A stretch of DNA of 64,000 nucleotides from Gentiana macrophylla. Its lineage: Eukaryota > Streptophyta > Magnoliopsida > Gentianales > Gentianaceae. Shown here one piece after another: positions 47,019-57,169 of the stretch; position 1 is the first letter of the stretch; every line of letters starts with the position of its first letter. The notes under the pieces are model-generated. The model made no database searches and was not told the DNA's origin. It was given only the letters and a program-made list of their open reading frames with translations. The position numbers and the translations under genes were made by a program. The DNA lies in the NCBI GenBank assembly GCA_026214975.1, contig CM047806.1, positions 46,985,447-47,049,446 on the forward strand, given 5' to 3'.

Positions 47019-47760
47019 TTGCAAAATGTATCTGATTTTCATGATCAAATGTTTGAAAGGTTCAGTGCGACAAACTTACATACAAATCAAGAACCTCAAC
47101 TCAGTGATGATGTGGATACAAACTTCAATGTTCATATTAACGAATCCAGAGGAGTTCCATCACTAAGAGACCTCTCAAAAGAAGAAGAAAATGAGTTGTT
47201 GCAAATAGTTATTGATACAGAAGATTCATCACAGCAACAAAAGAGTGTACATTCGAATCCTAAAACTGCATCAAATTATCAAGGAAAGGTACATTCTTCA
47301 AATCAGTTATCATTTGCTGAACTCAGTCTGAGAAACTTTGATCTTGTCAAGTTAATTGAAAAACTTACGTTGGAACTAAAATTAAAAGACAGAGAACTTG
47401 ACAAAGCAAAAGATTGGAATGAGTTTCTTGAAACTGAGGTGTCAAATTTAGCTGAAATATTAATGTCTAGTAAATTTGACAAAAGCAATGATAATCCCCC
47501 GCCCCTACCCAGTCTTGAGACCTCAAAAAAAAGTATAAACTTTAAGAAATCAAGATACTGGAAGATCTAGTGGATTACACAAGGAAATTAAGAATGATAA
47601 ATCTAAAACAATCCTTGTGAAATCAACTAAGTTTGAGCGTAATGGTTTATCTAGAAAAGAGTTGAGAAGGCTTAATTCTCTCAACAAAGAAACTGAAAGT
47701 AATACTTCAGTAACTAACCTAGCCGGACCCAAAAAGATATGGGTACCGAAGAATACTTAA
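47019..47760 (+). pseudogene. SIRE-like gag, C-terminal part only
   Basis: An open frame of 183 codons (47019-47570) is followed by continuing homology to 47760. It is Glu/Lys/Leu-rich with a probable coiled coil (FDLVKLIEKLTLELKLKDRE..., residues about 105-150), matching in kind the leucine-rich segment of the 27144-27437 gag piece. The end GPKKIWVPKNT precedes a TAA, just as GPKQIWVPKMH precedes a TGA in the minus-strand element. The capsid and zinc-knuckle regions that should lie upstream are absent. Start codon uncertain; the frame may be open further upstream. Confidence 0.7.
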
Positions 47761-47904
47761 ACTATTTTGCAGGAAAAGTCAGTCTATATTGCATAATCTT
47801 CAGAAAACTGACTTCTATACAAAACTGAGAAGGCAAAAGCTGATGGAGGACAAATTGGTCAAAAGCGGAAAACTTTCCAGCTATCATCCGACGCTTGGGC
47901 TGAC

Positions 47905-48633
47905 ATGACAAATCACTCAAAGCCACGTGTCAATCTGGGAGAAAAAGTAGAAGCTCATCCCTACAAAATCCCATTGATTGTGACACGACTCTCATTTTTG
48001 AAAACGATTGCAAATCAAAATCTTGACAAAATTCTGCTCATCCAAATTGAAAGCATTCAAGATCTTCAAAAAGAATCCCTAATTCAAAGATCAATGGAGC
48101 TATACAATATTGACGATGGAATCACCACAAGCCTGGATGAATTCTGTCAAAAATTCTCAAACTCCACTTCATGTATTCGGATTGTGAACAAGATCAAGAA
48201 GATTCGAGGATTGGAAAACTTAATTGATACAAAAGTCACTACCTTGAGTCCAGACGGCATCAGAGACTTCTACAAAAATGCCGAAATTATCAATGGTGGA
48301 AAAAGCTTCAAAACAACGGTTCAAGATAAGAGCTTTACCATTGATGAACAGTTTCTCTCACTAGTGTTTGGTCTAGACATAATTAGAAGTTCTTTATCCC
48401 TCACTTTTGGAAATGAAGAAAAAGGGAAACTTTGGAACGTCACTGCAATCAACAAAAATGAAAAGAACTTTACTGGATCCATTTATCAGGAAAAACCTGA
48501 ATTTGCATTCTTGACGATTCTTCTGACCAAGAATGTCATTGGTCATGCTAGGAATTTCTACACTCTTTCGACCGATAAGCTAAAGTTGATCTACACAATT
48601 TGGTTCGAAGAGAGATTCGATACCAGTTTTTAA
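47905..48633 (+). pseudogene. SIRE-type third ORF, N-terminal domain, truncated
   Basis: An open frame of 242 codons. The middle (about residues 85-150) has RGLENLID..., FYKNAEI, FKTTVQDKSFTIDEQFLSLVFGL, which aligns with the N-terminal domain of the third ORF in the minus-strand element (about 22300-22500). It belongs to the class of plant retroelement proteins found downstream of copia pol. The N-terminal 80 residues, Ser/Lys-rich, have no recognisable motif. The frame ends where the TRIM-like repeat begins (stop at 48631-48633), so the acidic and coiled-coil regions are lost. Pol, which should precede it, is deleted: gag ends only about 145 bp upstream. Confidence 0.75.
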
Positions 48634-48991
48634 GATCAAGCGCTTACCGTTGTACTAAAACCAATTGGTGTTAGTAAAGGTGCTACTTTATTTCCTTATA
48701 CCACACCTTCACAGCGCCATGGGTTGAACGCACATAAGCGGGCGAGAGTGTCAGATACCCAACAATCTCCCCAAAGACTGCTACCCACTCAACCGTGGTT
48801 TACCACGAGAATCGTCATTGCCGGGATTCAACCCATGACCTTCTCTCGATACCGCTTTTAGGATCAAGAGCTTACCGTTGTACTAAAACCAATTGGTGTT
48901 AGTAAAGGTGCTACTTTATTTCCTTATACCACACCTTCACAGCGCCATGGGTTGAACGCACATAGGCGGGCAGAGTGCTGTATACCCAACA
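48627..48991 (-). mobile_element. TRIM-like element with 138-bp terminal repeats
   Basis: Direct repeats 48627-48764 and 48854-48991 are more than 90% alike by eye (TTACCGTTGTACTAAAACC, TTATACCACACCTTCACAGC) and both end ATACCCAACA. Reading the minus strand, TGTTGGGTAT opens the repeat, GGTATCGAGAG follows the right-hand repeat as a primer-site-like sequence, and TTTGGGGAGAT precedes the left-hand copy as a polypurine tract. The interior is about 90 bp. This layout fits a terminal-repeat retrotransposon in miniature. The inner repeat end is not a clean CA, so the boundary is uncertain. Confidence 0.6.
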
Positions 48992-49043
48992 GTTAATTTG
49001 ATTGATTTTGTATTAATTAAATAAATCCTTGGAGGACAAGGAT

Positions 49044-49066
49044 AACTCTCCTATATAAAGAGAGTT
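49044..49066 (+). promoter_or_regulatory. TATA box inside a palindrome (solo LTR)
   Basis: AACTCTC-CTATATAAA-GAGAGTT: 7-bp perfect arms around a TATA box. It is the counterpart of 9701-9719, with changed arm sequences that still pair. Confidence 0.65.
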
Positions 49067-49464
49067 CTCCCAAGCCTAAAATCACAACATATTTTTGAAA
49101 TATATTGGGAGCAAAATAGCTTGGAATTTTCGGCTATTTTGCTTAGGGTTTGAGTTTTAGAAAACTTCGGGTTTTCTACGGTAGCATATCGAGGAGGTCC
49201 GGCGGCTTGAAACACCATCCACCTGGTGGTGTTTGGAGATACACGTTGGAAGACTTTGGCTTCTCAACTAGGCTCTCAACTAGCTTGGATTGAAGATTGT
49301 TCTAGACGTTTATTCACAATAAACCGGTAAGCAATCTAAACCCCCTCGTAGGTTTAGATCTATTATTTTATGTTTTTTGATTGTTTCGATGTAGATCTTG
49401 TACTTTCCGCTGCGTAATCGGGTGGATCCATGATCCATCCGACGATCTTACATCCTACAGCTAG

Positions 49465-50505
49465 TACGTGCATGAAAATTCCATTTCCACAACAAGATAA
49501 AGGTTTGACTCGCATGTATTCAACTCATTACTAATGATCAACCAAAGAAAATAATGACTCACATAGGATTCGCAACCTCAAAACCATGAAAATTTTTAAA
49601 AATGGCTCAAATTTCTCAATAAGACCAAACACCAAGTATATATCTTATTTGATGGATATAGAAATAAAGCACATAGTCAAGCGAAGTTAAGTCTACCACC
49701 CCCACTTAAAACGGAACACCGTCCTCGGTGTGTGAGTGATAGCTGAACCGGCAATAGGATGCAACCAGGCAAAGAGACAACCTTTAATGTATCTCCAGGG
49801 TACCTGTGCAATCACAACAAAACAACCAAGAAACCACTACAATGAAAGGCCGAGACCTTAAGCGTAGGTAAGCACCAGTATGGAGATTTATAGATCAAAT
49901 CAAAATATGGGTTATCACAGGGAAAGCAACGGAATTCAATATGCGTGGTCAAAGTTTTATCACCCTAAAAACAAACATAAAAACCTAAGAAAAAAAGTGG
50001 GTTGCCTCCCATAAGCGCTCTTGTTTAATGTCATTAGCTCGACTTATTAGGAAATTGAAAGAGAAACATAGAAATACGAGTGAAAAGAAAAGCAAACTAC
50101 CTAAAACATTCTAAGTTTGAAGTCCATAGTTCGACTTTCCACCCCTAAGTATGCTAAGGATAGTTATACCAAAGGAGAGCAAACCATTGCGTCTACCTAC
50201 ACAAATCATAAGAATTGAGCACCCCCTCAAAATGGGAAAAGAAAAACCGGGGGCTCAATCCCCACCACTAAGATTGTTTCAAAGAGTTCATCGTGCAACA
50301 CAAAGATTCACTTTCCCCGAAACAAAGCATATGCCAATTAAGACTGAATCACGCACCATATAGTAACAAGTTGGCTCAACAAAATCATCAAAAGACTTAA
50401 AAGGACTCACCTCCACCAATGTCTTAATAGGGCTCACTGAAGAAGGAATTGATAATTCAATGAGGATGGTATTCATACCTTCTTCATGGCATTCCTCAGG
50501 AGTGA
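49465..50505 (-). other. Interior of the Athila/Tat-like element, middle part
   Basis: No gene seen. The stretch GGGTTGCCTCCCATAAGCGCT (about 50000-50020; minus AGCGCTTATGGGAGGCAACCC) is a sequence commonly met in the 3' non-coding region of plant Athila/Tat elements. The frames 50151-50363 and 50288-50476 have no motif. Confidence 0.55.
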
Positions 50506-50880
50506 TTACATCAGGATAGAAGGTGGAGATTGAAAACCTTCTTCTTCTTCTTTAATGCTCTCCTCAAGCCTCCTCTTCTCAACCAACTGCCCTACCCGGC
50601 TTGCCAGATCAACCACCGCACATTCCAAGCGGTGCTGGGAATCCTTCAGTTCTTTTAGATTCCGTTTAAACCCTTGGTTAAACTCTTTAAGGTCTTGACT
50701 AAGTTGCTCCAACAAAACCTCAATTGTGCTCTTCGGCGGTAAAGTAACCTGTGGCGGATGAGAGTATTGCGGATAGACGTTGGGGTGCTGAAACTGAGAA
50801 CTTGGAGGACTCTCGCACTCGTTGTTGTAGGGTGATGTGTATGGGTTCAACTGATAATATGGTTGTGTTCCTATACCCAT
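50506..50880 (-). pseudogene. Athila/Tat-like gag remnant
   Basis: A 124-codon frame: an N-terminal Tyr/Pro/Gln-rich stretch (YYQLNPYTSPYNN, YPQYSHPPQ), then a helical part (IEVLLEQLSQDLKEFNQGFKRNLKEL) and LASRVGQLVEKR. The Tyr/Gln/Pro-rich linker followed by a helix ending in a VGQL-type motif is the usual C-terminal end of Athila/Tat Gag. The acidic tail EEEEGF precedes the stop. The capsid part and all of pol are missing. The interval 50881-51105 up to the primer site is leader sequence without a gene. Confidence 0.6.
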
Positions 50881-51105
50881 ACCACCGAAATTAAAACCTC
50901 CAAACGAGTGGGGTAAATAGCCTCATTGGCCATAAGGATCCATACTCTGCAATTCAGGGAAATAAAACAAGAACACAATCAAGGTATCAAGTCACTACCA
51001 CTACAAGAGTATGTGGTGTGACCCTTCAACAAAACATCAAAAGAAAAAAAAAAGAAAAAAAGACCTAATCCTAAATACTCAATTGATTTACCGATATTGA
51101 CCGAT

Positions 51106-51123
51106 TCCCTAGAAACGGCGCCA
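51106..51123 (-). other. Primer binding site, Athila/Tat type
   Basis: Minus strand TGGCGCCGTTTCTAGGGA, just inside the right LTR. The plus-strand Athila element at 59380 has TGGCGCCGCTGCCGGGGA. Confidence 0.85.
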
Positions 51124-51130
51124 GAAAACT

Positions 51131-52901
51131 TGATGGCCAAATTATAGTAAACCAACTTTAATCGGCAGAGTACGGGTCGGTTATAATATAACGGCGAGCA
51201 ATGTCGTATCCCACGAGGAATCAGTCAAGTGTCACAATCACGCTCATATTTAGTTTAGGCTCACAAAAATTGCGGAAGGTAATTATAACTAGAAAAATAT
51301 ATAAATTCTAACTTTAAAATATATGAATAAAGGAATAGCTAAACTATGATCAGGAACACTACTCTTAACACCGTTACTGAATCACTAGAGACGAGCCATA
51401 ACTTACCAACCAACCAATTGTTTCTAATGAATGTGTTTTGGGTGCAATCTCCTAAACTGGTCCCTAGACGCTAATATCACAACCTAGCTACCCTATATTC
51501 GGTTCAACAGTCCCTCTATGGGATTTAATTGACTTAATATGATTAAGATCTATGAGACGCTCCGCATCCACCGAGTTCACGGCTTAACTAGAATAACCTT
51601 ACCAAGAAACAGGCTGCGAAAAACTCGACTAGTTCGTGCATGACAATCCTAAAACCCTATTTCGCACTCCCTCGCAAAATACATTTATAAAGGCCGTGTG
51701 TGATCAATTAATGGTTAGCTACTCCATTAAAGGCATTAAGTTCAAATTTTAGGACACAACAATTCAAACGATTCAACTTTCAATCCCTATTCATCCCTAA
51801 ATCATCGTTTATGCATTAATTTCGTAGTTCCATCGCATAATTTAGCTATTATAAATTTAGCTACTCATACTAATAATAAAATCGCCGAAATTAATCAAAA
51901 AATACATAAAAGGCATCAGAAAAAGATGAAGAAAATTGCCAATAAAAAAGTTGAAGCAATTCATCAATCGAATCGTCATTTCGTTGTTTTCCAATCGGAA
52001 CGTAAAACAGAAATAAACTGTGATGTTCTTGAAGAAAAATTCCAGAAAAAATAGCCTAGATCTATTTCTAAGGGGAAGCGAAAAAGTGGCTGGATAAAAA
52101 TTAAAATCTAATGTAAAAACTGTGTGTTAAAATTCGACCTAAGTGACTTTTATATAAACCGACAGCCGACCTGGAGTTTTCGGAAATTCCCGTCAATAAA
52201 AAGGGTTTGAATAAATATATTATAGGACTTTGACTTTTGGCACAATTCACCATTGGTTGAGAGGCGGGAAGTTTTTGTGTAGTGTGTACCTACGTGCGGA
52301 TACACGCCGTGGCACACTACACCACACGATTTCATTATGCACTTAAACTGTGTGGTTATGATCGTTTCACCCGTCACATCAGCTCAAAATCTCTACACCA
52401 TACAAGTATTTCCCTTGAGAGGCGTGCTCTCAATTTGATCCCAGACCACACCCTTAATTACGAAGGGAAGGAAATTTGATTAAAAATAAGAGTGCAGACT
52501 TGTTACACCAAGCATGGGCGTGAAATTTACTTTTATTTTTTTTAAATATTTTTTTGTGATAGATAGATAAATAAAATAAATCTCGAGCTTCAATCTCACG
52601 TCATCTCCGCTCCTGAACTCCGTTTTAGTCGATTCTCGTCACGTCGCGCTCCTTGTCGCGCCATCAATCACGCTATATCTGTAACAAAATAAACCACATA
52701 CACGAGCGTGACAAATGCCAATAAAACGCACACAAATCACCCAAAAATGTAGATTTTGGACGTAAACGTCTTTCGTCTTGTGATTCAACCCGTGGTAAAA
52801 TATGCCTATAAAAACCACTTAACTACCCTAAAATCACATCGAATAGGCTACAAATCGGGGGTAAAATGTATACGAAATGATAGCAAAGTTGACTCTTATC
52901 A
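51131..52901 (-). repeat. Right (5') LTR of the Athila/Tat-like element
   Basis: 1771 bp, TGATGGCC...CTCTTATCA. Longer than its partner by about 690 bp, of which 149 bp is MITE copy 2. Sequence 52902-52984 beyond it is unassigned. Confidence 0.82.
52266..52414. mobile_element. Mutator-type MITE with 9-bp target duplication, copy 2
   Basis: 149 bp inside the right Athila/Tat-like LTR. Ends GGGAAGTTTTTGTG.../...ACAAGTATTTCCC, and a perfect 9-bp duplication TTGAGAGGC (52257-52265, 52415-52423). Interior CTGTGTGGTTATGATCGTTTCAC matches copy 1 (41264-41414). Confidence 0.88.
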
Positions 52902-52984
52902 CAAACAATGTAAACAATCGAAAAAAAATAAATACTAAGGACTACATCCACGCTAATCGAGTTGAAGTGCGCAGGATTTACAGA

Positions 52985-53616
52985 TTGCTTCAGAAATGAA
53001 ACTCATCTTTGGGGAGCATTGTTTCGCTTCTATGTATTTCTAGATTTCTCCAATACCAAATACTTTGAATTAGCTCGCGGTAGAAAATTTTCCAAAACTC
53101 AATACTATTGTGCTTATACATGTTCACATTAAGGCAACGAGTATGCCAAGTGGAAGTATTAGGGCCGGGGTAAATTGAGGCCAATGGTGCCGAAGGATCG
53201 CTTGTTTCCACTTTGATCCAGTAACAGTCGCGTAGCGCATGAAGGGAAGTTTTAAGGGACGTACCACATATGCCACATGTCCCGTCCTCTATGATGTGTC
53301 TTGAGGAGAGGAGGGCAGCCATAAGGGCATTTCGTTGAGTTTTCCAAAGGAGAAGGTTGCCACGGAGGGGGGGCCTTTGATCGATAAGATTTGCTTCCGA
53401 ACATTGATAGAATTTTCCATTACAGTGGGGGTATTCTGGAGGGCAAAATACGCAGACTTTACAAAGAACTTGCCCATGTAAGACGAGAGCCATAAGAAGT
53501 TGCCTTGATCATCGACGTCAATTGGATTTCGGAGGGAGTCTGCAATTTTACAAATGTGTCACCAGATAAAAAAAAGGTTGGCTTGGGTGCAACGAAGCGT
53601 GAGCCATACTTCTGTC
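52985..53616 (-). pseudogene. LINE C-terminal zinc-binding region, decayed
   Basis: The frame 52990-53493 has a CGICGTS...CYW pattern and WKIFYRELIQSIWYWRNLEIHR, and the overlapping frame has KGPPSVATFSFGKL. These resemble the reverse-transcriptase zinc-binding domain and tail of plant L1-type LINEs (usual form: KPPPKVKHFLW...L...C..C...E...H...C). No RNase H domain is seen after it. The 3' end with its A-tail is not identifiable, so the left edge of the LINE is approximate. Confidence 0.7.
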
Positions 53617-55400
53617 TTAGAACACCCATAATTTTCCTTGCTCAATTAAAAGCTGCCACACGAGTTTGGCGAGAAGTGTGTTGATCATGCCCTGGGCTAA
53701 TCGGATGCCAAGTCCACCATGCAGTTTGGGCCGACAAATATCACTCCAAGAAACTAGATGTAGGCCCCTTTTGTCGTTGTCATTGTCCCAGATTAACGAT
53801 CGGACCAGTTCGTCCAGCTCATTTGTTAAAGAGACCGGGAAACAGGCAATCTGCATATGATAATAGGGTGTTGTGAGCACCATTTGTGTTAGAATGGATC
53901 GGCCTGCTTTAGAAAGAGTGGTGGCCTTCTAGGGTTGAAGCTTCGAATGACTTTGTCTATGACACCTTGGAAGTATTCCTTTTTGATGCGGCCATAATGC
54001 AAAGGGACCTCAAGGTATTTTTCAAGATGGGTATTGTGCTCCATATCAACTTCCCATGCAATAAAGTTGACAATTTGCGGATCTGTATTATGAGACGTTG
54101 TAAACTTCAATTTTGGGGTGCTTATTTTCTGGCCTAAAATGCCACAAAAGTAGGCCAAAATACGGCCTATCTCCTGAGCTTGATCAATGGTAGCCTCCAC
54201 AAAGGGAATGAGGTCATCTGCAAAGAAAAGACGTGAGATTTTTGAGGTCCTCTGAGATACCGTAATAGGTATCTATCTCCTTGCACTGAAAGATTCGTTA
54301 ATAATTAAGGCAACTCAAAGTCTGCATAACAAGGACAAAAAGGTATAGCGCAAGAGGGTCGCCCGGTTTTAACCCGCGAAGTGGCCGAAACCCTTGCAAG
54401 GGTTTGCCATTCCAGAGAATATCCAGGGATGTGCTAGACAACGAATACATGATCAACTCAATGAGGTTTTTGACAAACCCTATACTAACAAGAATATATC
54501 GGAGGAAGGACCAGTTGACTCTGTCATAGGTCTTTTCAAGATCGACTTTTATAATCATGGCCTATTTGCTCCTTGTTTTTCTCCTCATAGTATGCAAGAC
54601 CACCTGTGTGAGAATAATGTTATCCGAAGTCTGTCTACCAGGGATAAAAGTATTTTGGCTATTATCAATGATTTTGTCGATGATCAATCGTAAGCGATAG
54701 CCAATTATTTTTGTGATGGTCTTGACCGTGACATTTCCTAGAGCTATGGGACGTAATTATGAATCCGATTCAGGTGGATTAGCTTTCGGGATCAAAGGAA
54801 TAAATGTTCGATTCATAGTAGGGGAGAAACGTTTCTCACGGAATGCCTTGATGATGCAACCCATGATAGAAGGTCCAATGGTGTCCCAGATTTGCTGATT
54901 AAAAATCAGGGGAAGCCATAAGGGCCTAGGATTTATAATCCCCCATTTGGAAGACTGCTGATCAAACTTCTCCAGCACTTTGGTTTAGGAGACATTTGTC
55001 TGCATGATTAACATATGGGGTGAAGAGCCTATTCAGGTATGGAAGGACAAGTTCAACAGTATACAATGCTACGAAAAATTGCTAAACCATGTTGCGGAGG
55101 GCCCCACTATTATTTATCCAAGTACCCAAATTATATTTTAGACATAGAACATTATTTTTACCTCTTCTATGCTTGGTGGACATATGAAAGTATTGAGTGT
55201 TACGTGCGCCATCCTCAATCCAATCCAGCCACGATTTCTGGTACCAGTATATTTCTTCTTGGGCCAAGATATGATTGTACTTCTGCATGAGATTAGAATT
55301 CAATTTTGATAGAAAGTTCAAGGGAGATTTTGAGAAGCAGAGCTGCATAACCACTATTCTTTTTTTGCACTTTTTTCCCGAAAAAAAAGTTTCCAAACAT
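53617..55400 (-). pseudogene. LINE (L1-type) reverse transcriptase, decayed
   Basis: Pieces in order on the minus strand: YWYQKSWLDWIEDGARNTQYFH (55082-55396), FNQQIWDTIGPSIMG and IPLIPKANPPE (54757-54978), KVDLEKTYDRVNWSFLRYIL (RT core, 54298-54558) with GDPLALYLFVLVM, then the catalytic FADD at 54213-54224. After that come LKFTTSHN-type and LIWDNDNDKRGLHLVSWSDICRPK thumb segments to 53617. Frames change at least four times. The intact enzyme copies its own mRNA at nicked target DNA (target-primed reverse transcription). This copy is dead. Confidence 0.82.
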
Positions 55401-56262
55401 CTGTTTATTCCAATAGCTTATTTTAAGTGCGAAGAGATCGATGGTCCCCTAAATATCATCTTCAAGGAAGGCGTGAAACTCATTATGTTTCATCCAGTAG
55501 GCTGGAAAAGAAAGGGTTTACAGAATCGAGGTTGTCATGAGGAGGGTCTAGGTCAGGAAGAATAGAACAATGATCAAATTGCACGTGCGGAAGGTGATAA
55601 CGTTTGAATCATGAAAGCGCCGCCACCATCTATGATTGCATAAAGCGTGGTCCCGACGTTGTTCTATCATGTGTGCACTATGAACAGAGCTAGACCAGGT
55701 ATATTGAGGTCTAGGAAATGGCAATTCTAGTAGACCCACGCGTTCTTTAAGTTCCCAAAGTCCATTTACAGCCACCCCCATTACAGGCCTACCACTTCTT
55801 TTGTCAATATAATGGATAATTTGGTTTAAATCTCCAATGATGCACATATATATACTGCAATAAAAGAAGAGATATATTCTATCAGCTCCCAAAGATCATC
55901 TCGGACAACAGGGGTGGGGGAGGCAGATGAGAAAATAATGATGAATTTAGCGGCATTACCCCGGACAACAGCCATGATGATGCACTGGTCTATTGCAAAC
56001 AACAACTGTAGTTCAATAGAAGATATGTCCCAGAAGACCGAAAGTCCTCCCTAAATCCCACTGCTTCAACCGCAGTTAAATGAGCAATGTTGAAACAACG
56101 GACAATGCGGTCCGCTTCGGTACTTGAGACCCTTGTTTTGCATATGAAAAATAATATTTGGTTGGCTATCAGCTAGCAGAGCTTTTAAATGCTTGAAGAA
56201 GTTGGAGGAGCTCGCCGCTCTATTGTTCCATGAAAAGAGATTTATTGTGATGTATCCACAAG
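55401..56262 (-). pseudogene. LINE apurinic-type endonuclease domain, decayed
   Basis: Begins near 56250 with FSWNNRA (normally SWNCRG) and runs through SNFFKHLKALL and, further on, GGLSVFWDISSIELQL. The frame 55548-55892 has IGDLNQI (catalytic GDFN type), FPRPQYTWSSS and the conserved DHALCNHRWWRRFHDSNV. This order, endonuclease before reverse transcriptase, identifies an L1-type LINE. Broken by stops and frame changes. Confidence 0.75.
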
Positions 56263-56710
56263 TGTATTAATGGCTTGCCTATAGGAAATATAATCTGTCA
56301 TATTTGCGATCTGCATTGGCTCACAAGACTTATGAAGAGGTGTGATGTCGAGGGGTTGGATTCCTCATAAAGTTGTTACAGTTTTTTGGCGCTTCCCTCC
56401 GCAAGCAGTGGATCAGAAACCTTGGCTTCTTTAACCGTAGAGGGGGTATTGTTACTTGAATTTTTTGGTCCGCCTCTTACATTGGTGATGTCTATAAGAG
56501 GTACTTCGTCATTGAGAAGAACCGGAAGTTACTAGTGAGGGCATAATTCATGATGGATGTGGATGGTGCTCTTTCTTGGGAGAAAGATTGAACTCTTACC
56601 CTATTTGATTGTGTGGGGTAGCCTCACCTGCCTCTTTGTTACAGTATAAAAGATGATGGGAATGCTGAGTGCACTCTTGATCGATCAGATGAAGATATCA
56701 AGAAACTGCT
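56263..56710 (-). other. Unassigned; possibly the end of LINE ORF1
   Basis: No supported frame. It lies directly upstream of the LINE endonuclease on the minus strand, where ORF1 and the inter-ORF spacer are expected, but I recognise no ORF1 motif. Confidence 0.4.
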
Positions 56711-56966
56711 TGCGACATGAACACCAAAGAAATTTCTGTGTATAAACACCAAAGAACCTTGTGATTAGTTAGTTCAATATAGAAAACGGTTATTTTGGTT
56801 GTAATATGTTATAACCGTCTGTAACTTACTTGCAATTGGTTCATGAGGTGTGCGATGCTATAAATACCCCACGATCAGCCACATTGTAATCAACATGTAA
56901 CTTTCACTTGATCAATAATATTTTCGCATTTTATTTTGTTTGTTTGTACTTTTACAAACTTCATCA
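56711..56966 (+). repeat. Copia LTR (5' LTR), left boundary uncertain
   Basis: The right end ACTTCATCA is fixed by the adjoining primer site TGGTATCGGAGCC (56967-56979). TATA box CTATAAATA at 56858-56866. The left end is a guess at TGCGACATGAAC; no second LTR is in the window to define it. An AACACCAAAGAAA repeat occurs at 56720 and about 56747. Confidence 0.55.
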
Positions 56967-56979
56967 TGGTATCGGAGCC
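56967..56979 (+). other. Primer binding site of the copia fragment
   Basis: TGGTATCGGAGCC: initiator-Met type with one change, directly after the LTR. Confidence 0.85.
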
Positions 56980-57169
56980 AAAATTTGAGAATTTATAAAA
57001 GCTTTCTTGCATTTTTTGAAGAAACTTGAGAGTGTTCTTCATTTTTCCTAAAGTTTTCAGTTTCTTGAGAGTAAATTGTCATCTTTTTCTCTATTTTTTT
57101 TATCAGTTCTTGATCGGTTTTTGACTATCATTGTTGATTTGAGAATCAATTCTAAAGTTCTTGATAGCC

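Larger units (their letters stand above)
45017..48991 (+). mobile_element. Deleted SIRE-like element ending in a TRIM-like repeat
   Basis: Flanked by a perfect GTTAA duplication (45012-45016, 48992-48996). The left end is a full SIRE-like LTR (45017-46747), followed by its primer site, the gag C-terminal part (47019-47760) and part of the third ORF (47905-48633). The capsid half of gag and the whole of pol are missing. The right end is not the SIRE LTR: it is a 138-bp repeat in two copies (48627-48764, 48854-48991) with its own primer-site-like and polypurine-like sequences. A chimeric element with one target duplication is unusual; how it formed is unclear. Confidence 0.75.
43724..49459 (+). 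mobile_element. Solo LTR related to the 8342 family, split by a nested element
   Basis: TGTTAGGTGTAGTGCCCGAAAG...CATCCTACA. It is clearly homologous to the LARD-like LTR at 8342, with the same start, the middle GGGTACCTA..TGGGGCATTTATATATGATGA, and the TATA region, but diverged. Flanks GCTAT (43719-43723) and GCTAG (49460-49464) are a 5-bp duplication with one mismatch. Without the nested 3975-bp element it is about 1.76 kb, full LTR length, so it is a solo LTR. TATA palindrome at 49044-49066. The frame 44421-44621 is LTR sequence. Confidence 0.82.
41566..52901 (-). mobile_element. Athila/Tat-like gypsy element, minus strand, mostly deleted
   Basis: LTRs at 41566-42644 and 51131-52901 share TGATGGC...CTCTTATCA ends. 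The primer site next to the right LTR (minus: TGGCGCCGTTTCTAGGGA, 51106-51123) is the Athila/Tat type. A polypurine-like AAGGGGTAGT lies next to the left LTR. The own interior is only about 2.7 kb (42645-43723 and 49465-51130) and codes at most a gag remnant, so protease, RT and integrase are gone. A 5.7-kb solo-LTR block is nested in it. I do not see a matching 5-bp duplication at the outer ends. Confidence 0.8.

Noticed and set aside
43724..49459. A full retroelement bounded by LTRs at 43724 and about 49000
   Set aside because: The left and right parts are consecutive halves of one LTR, not two LTRs; removing the GTTAA-flanked insertion restores a single 1.76-kb LTR.
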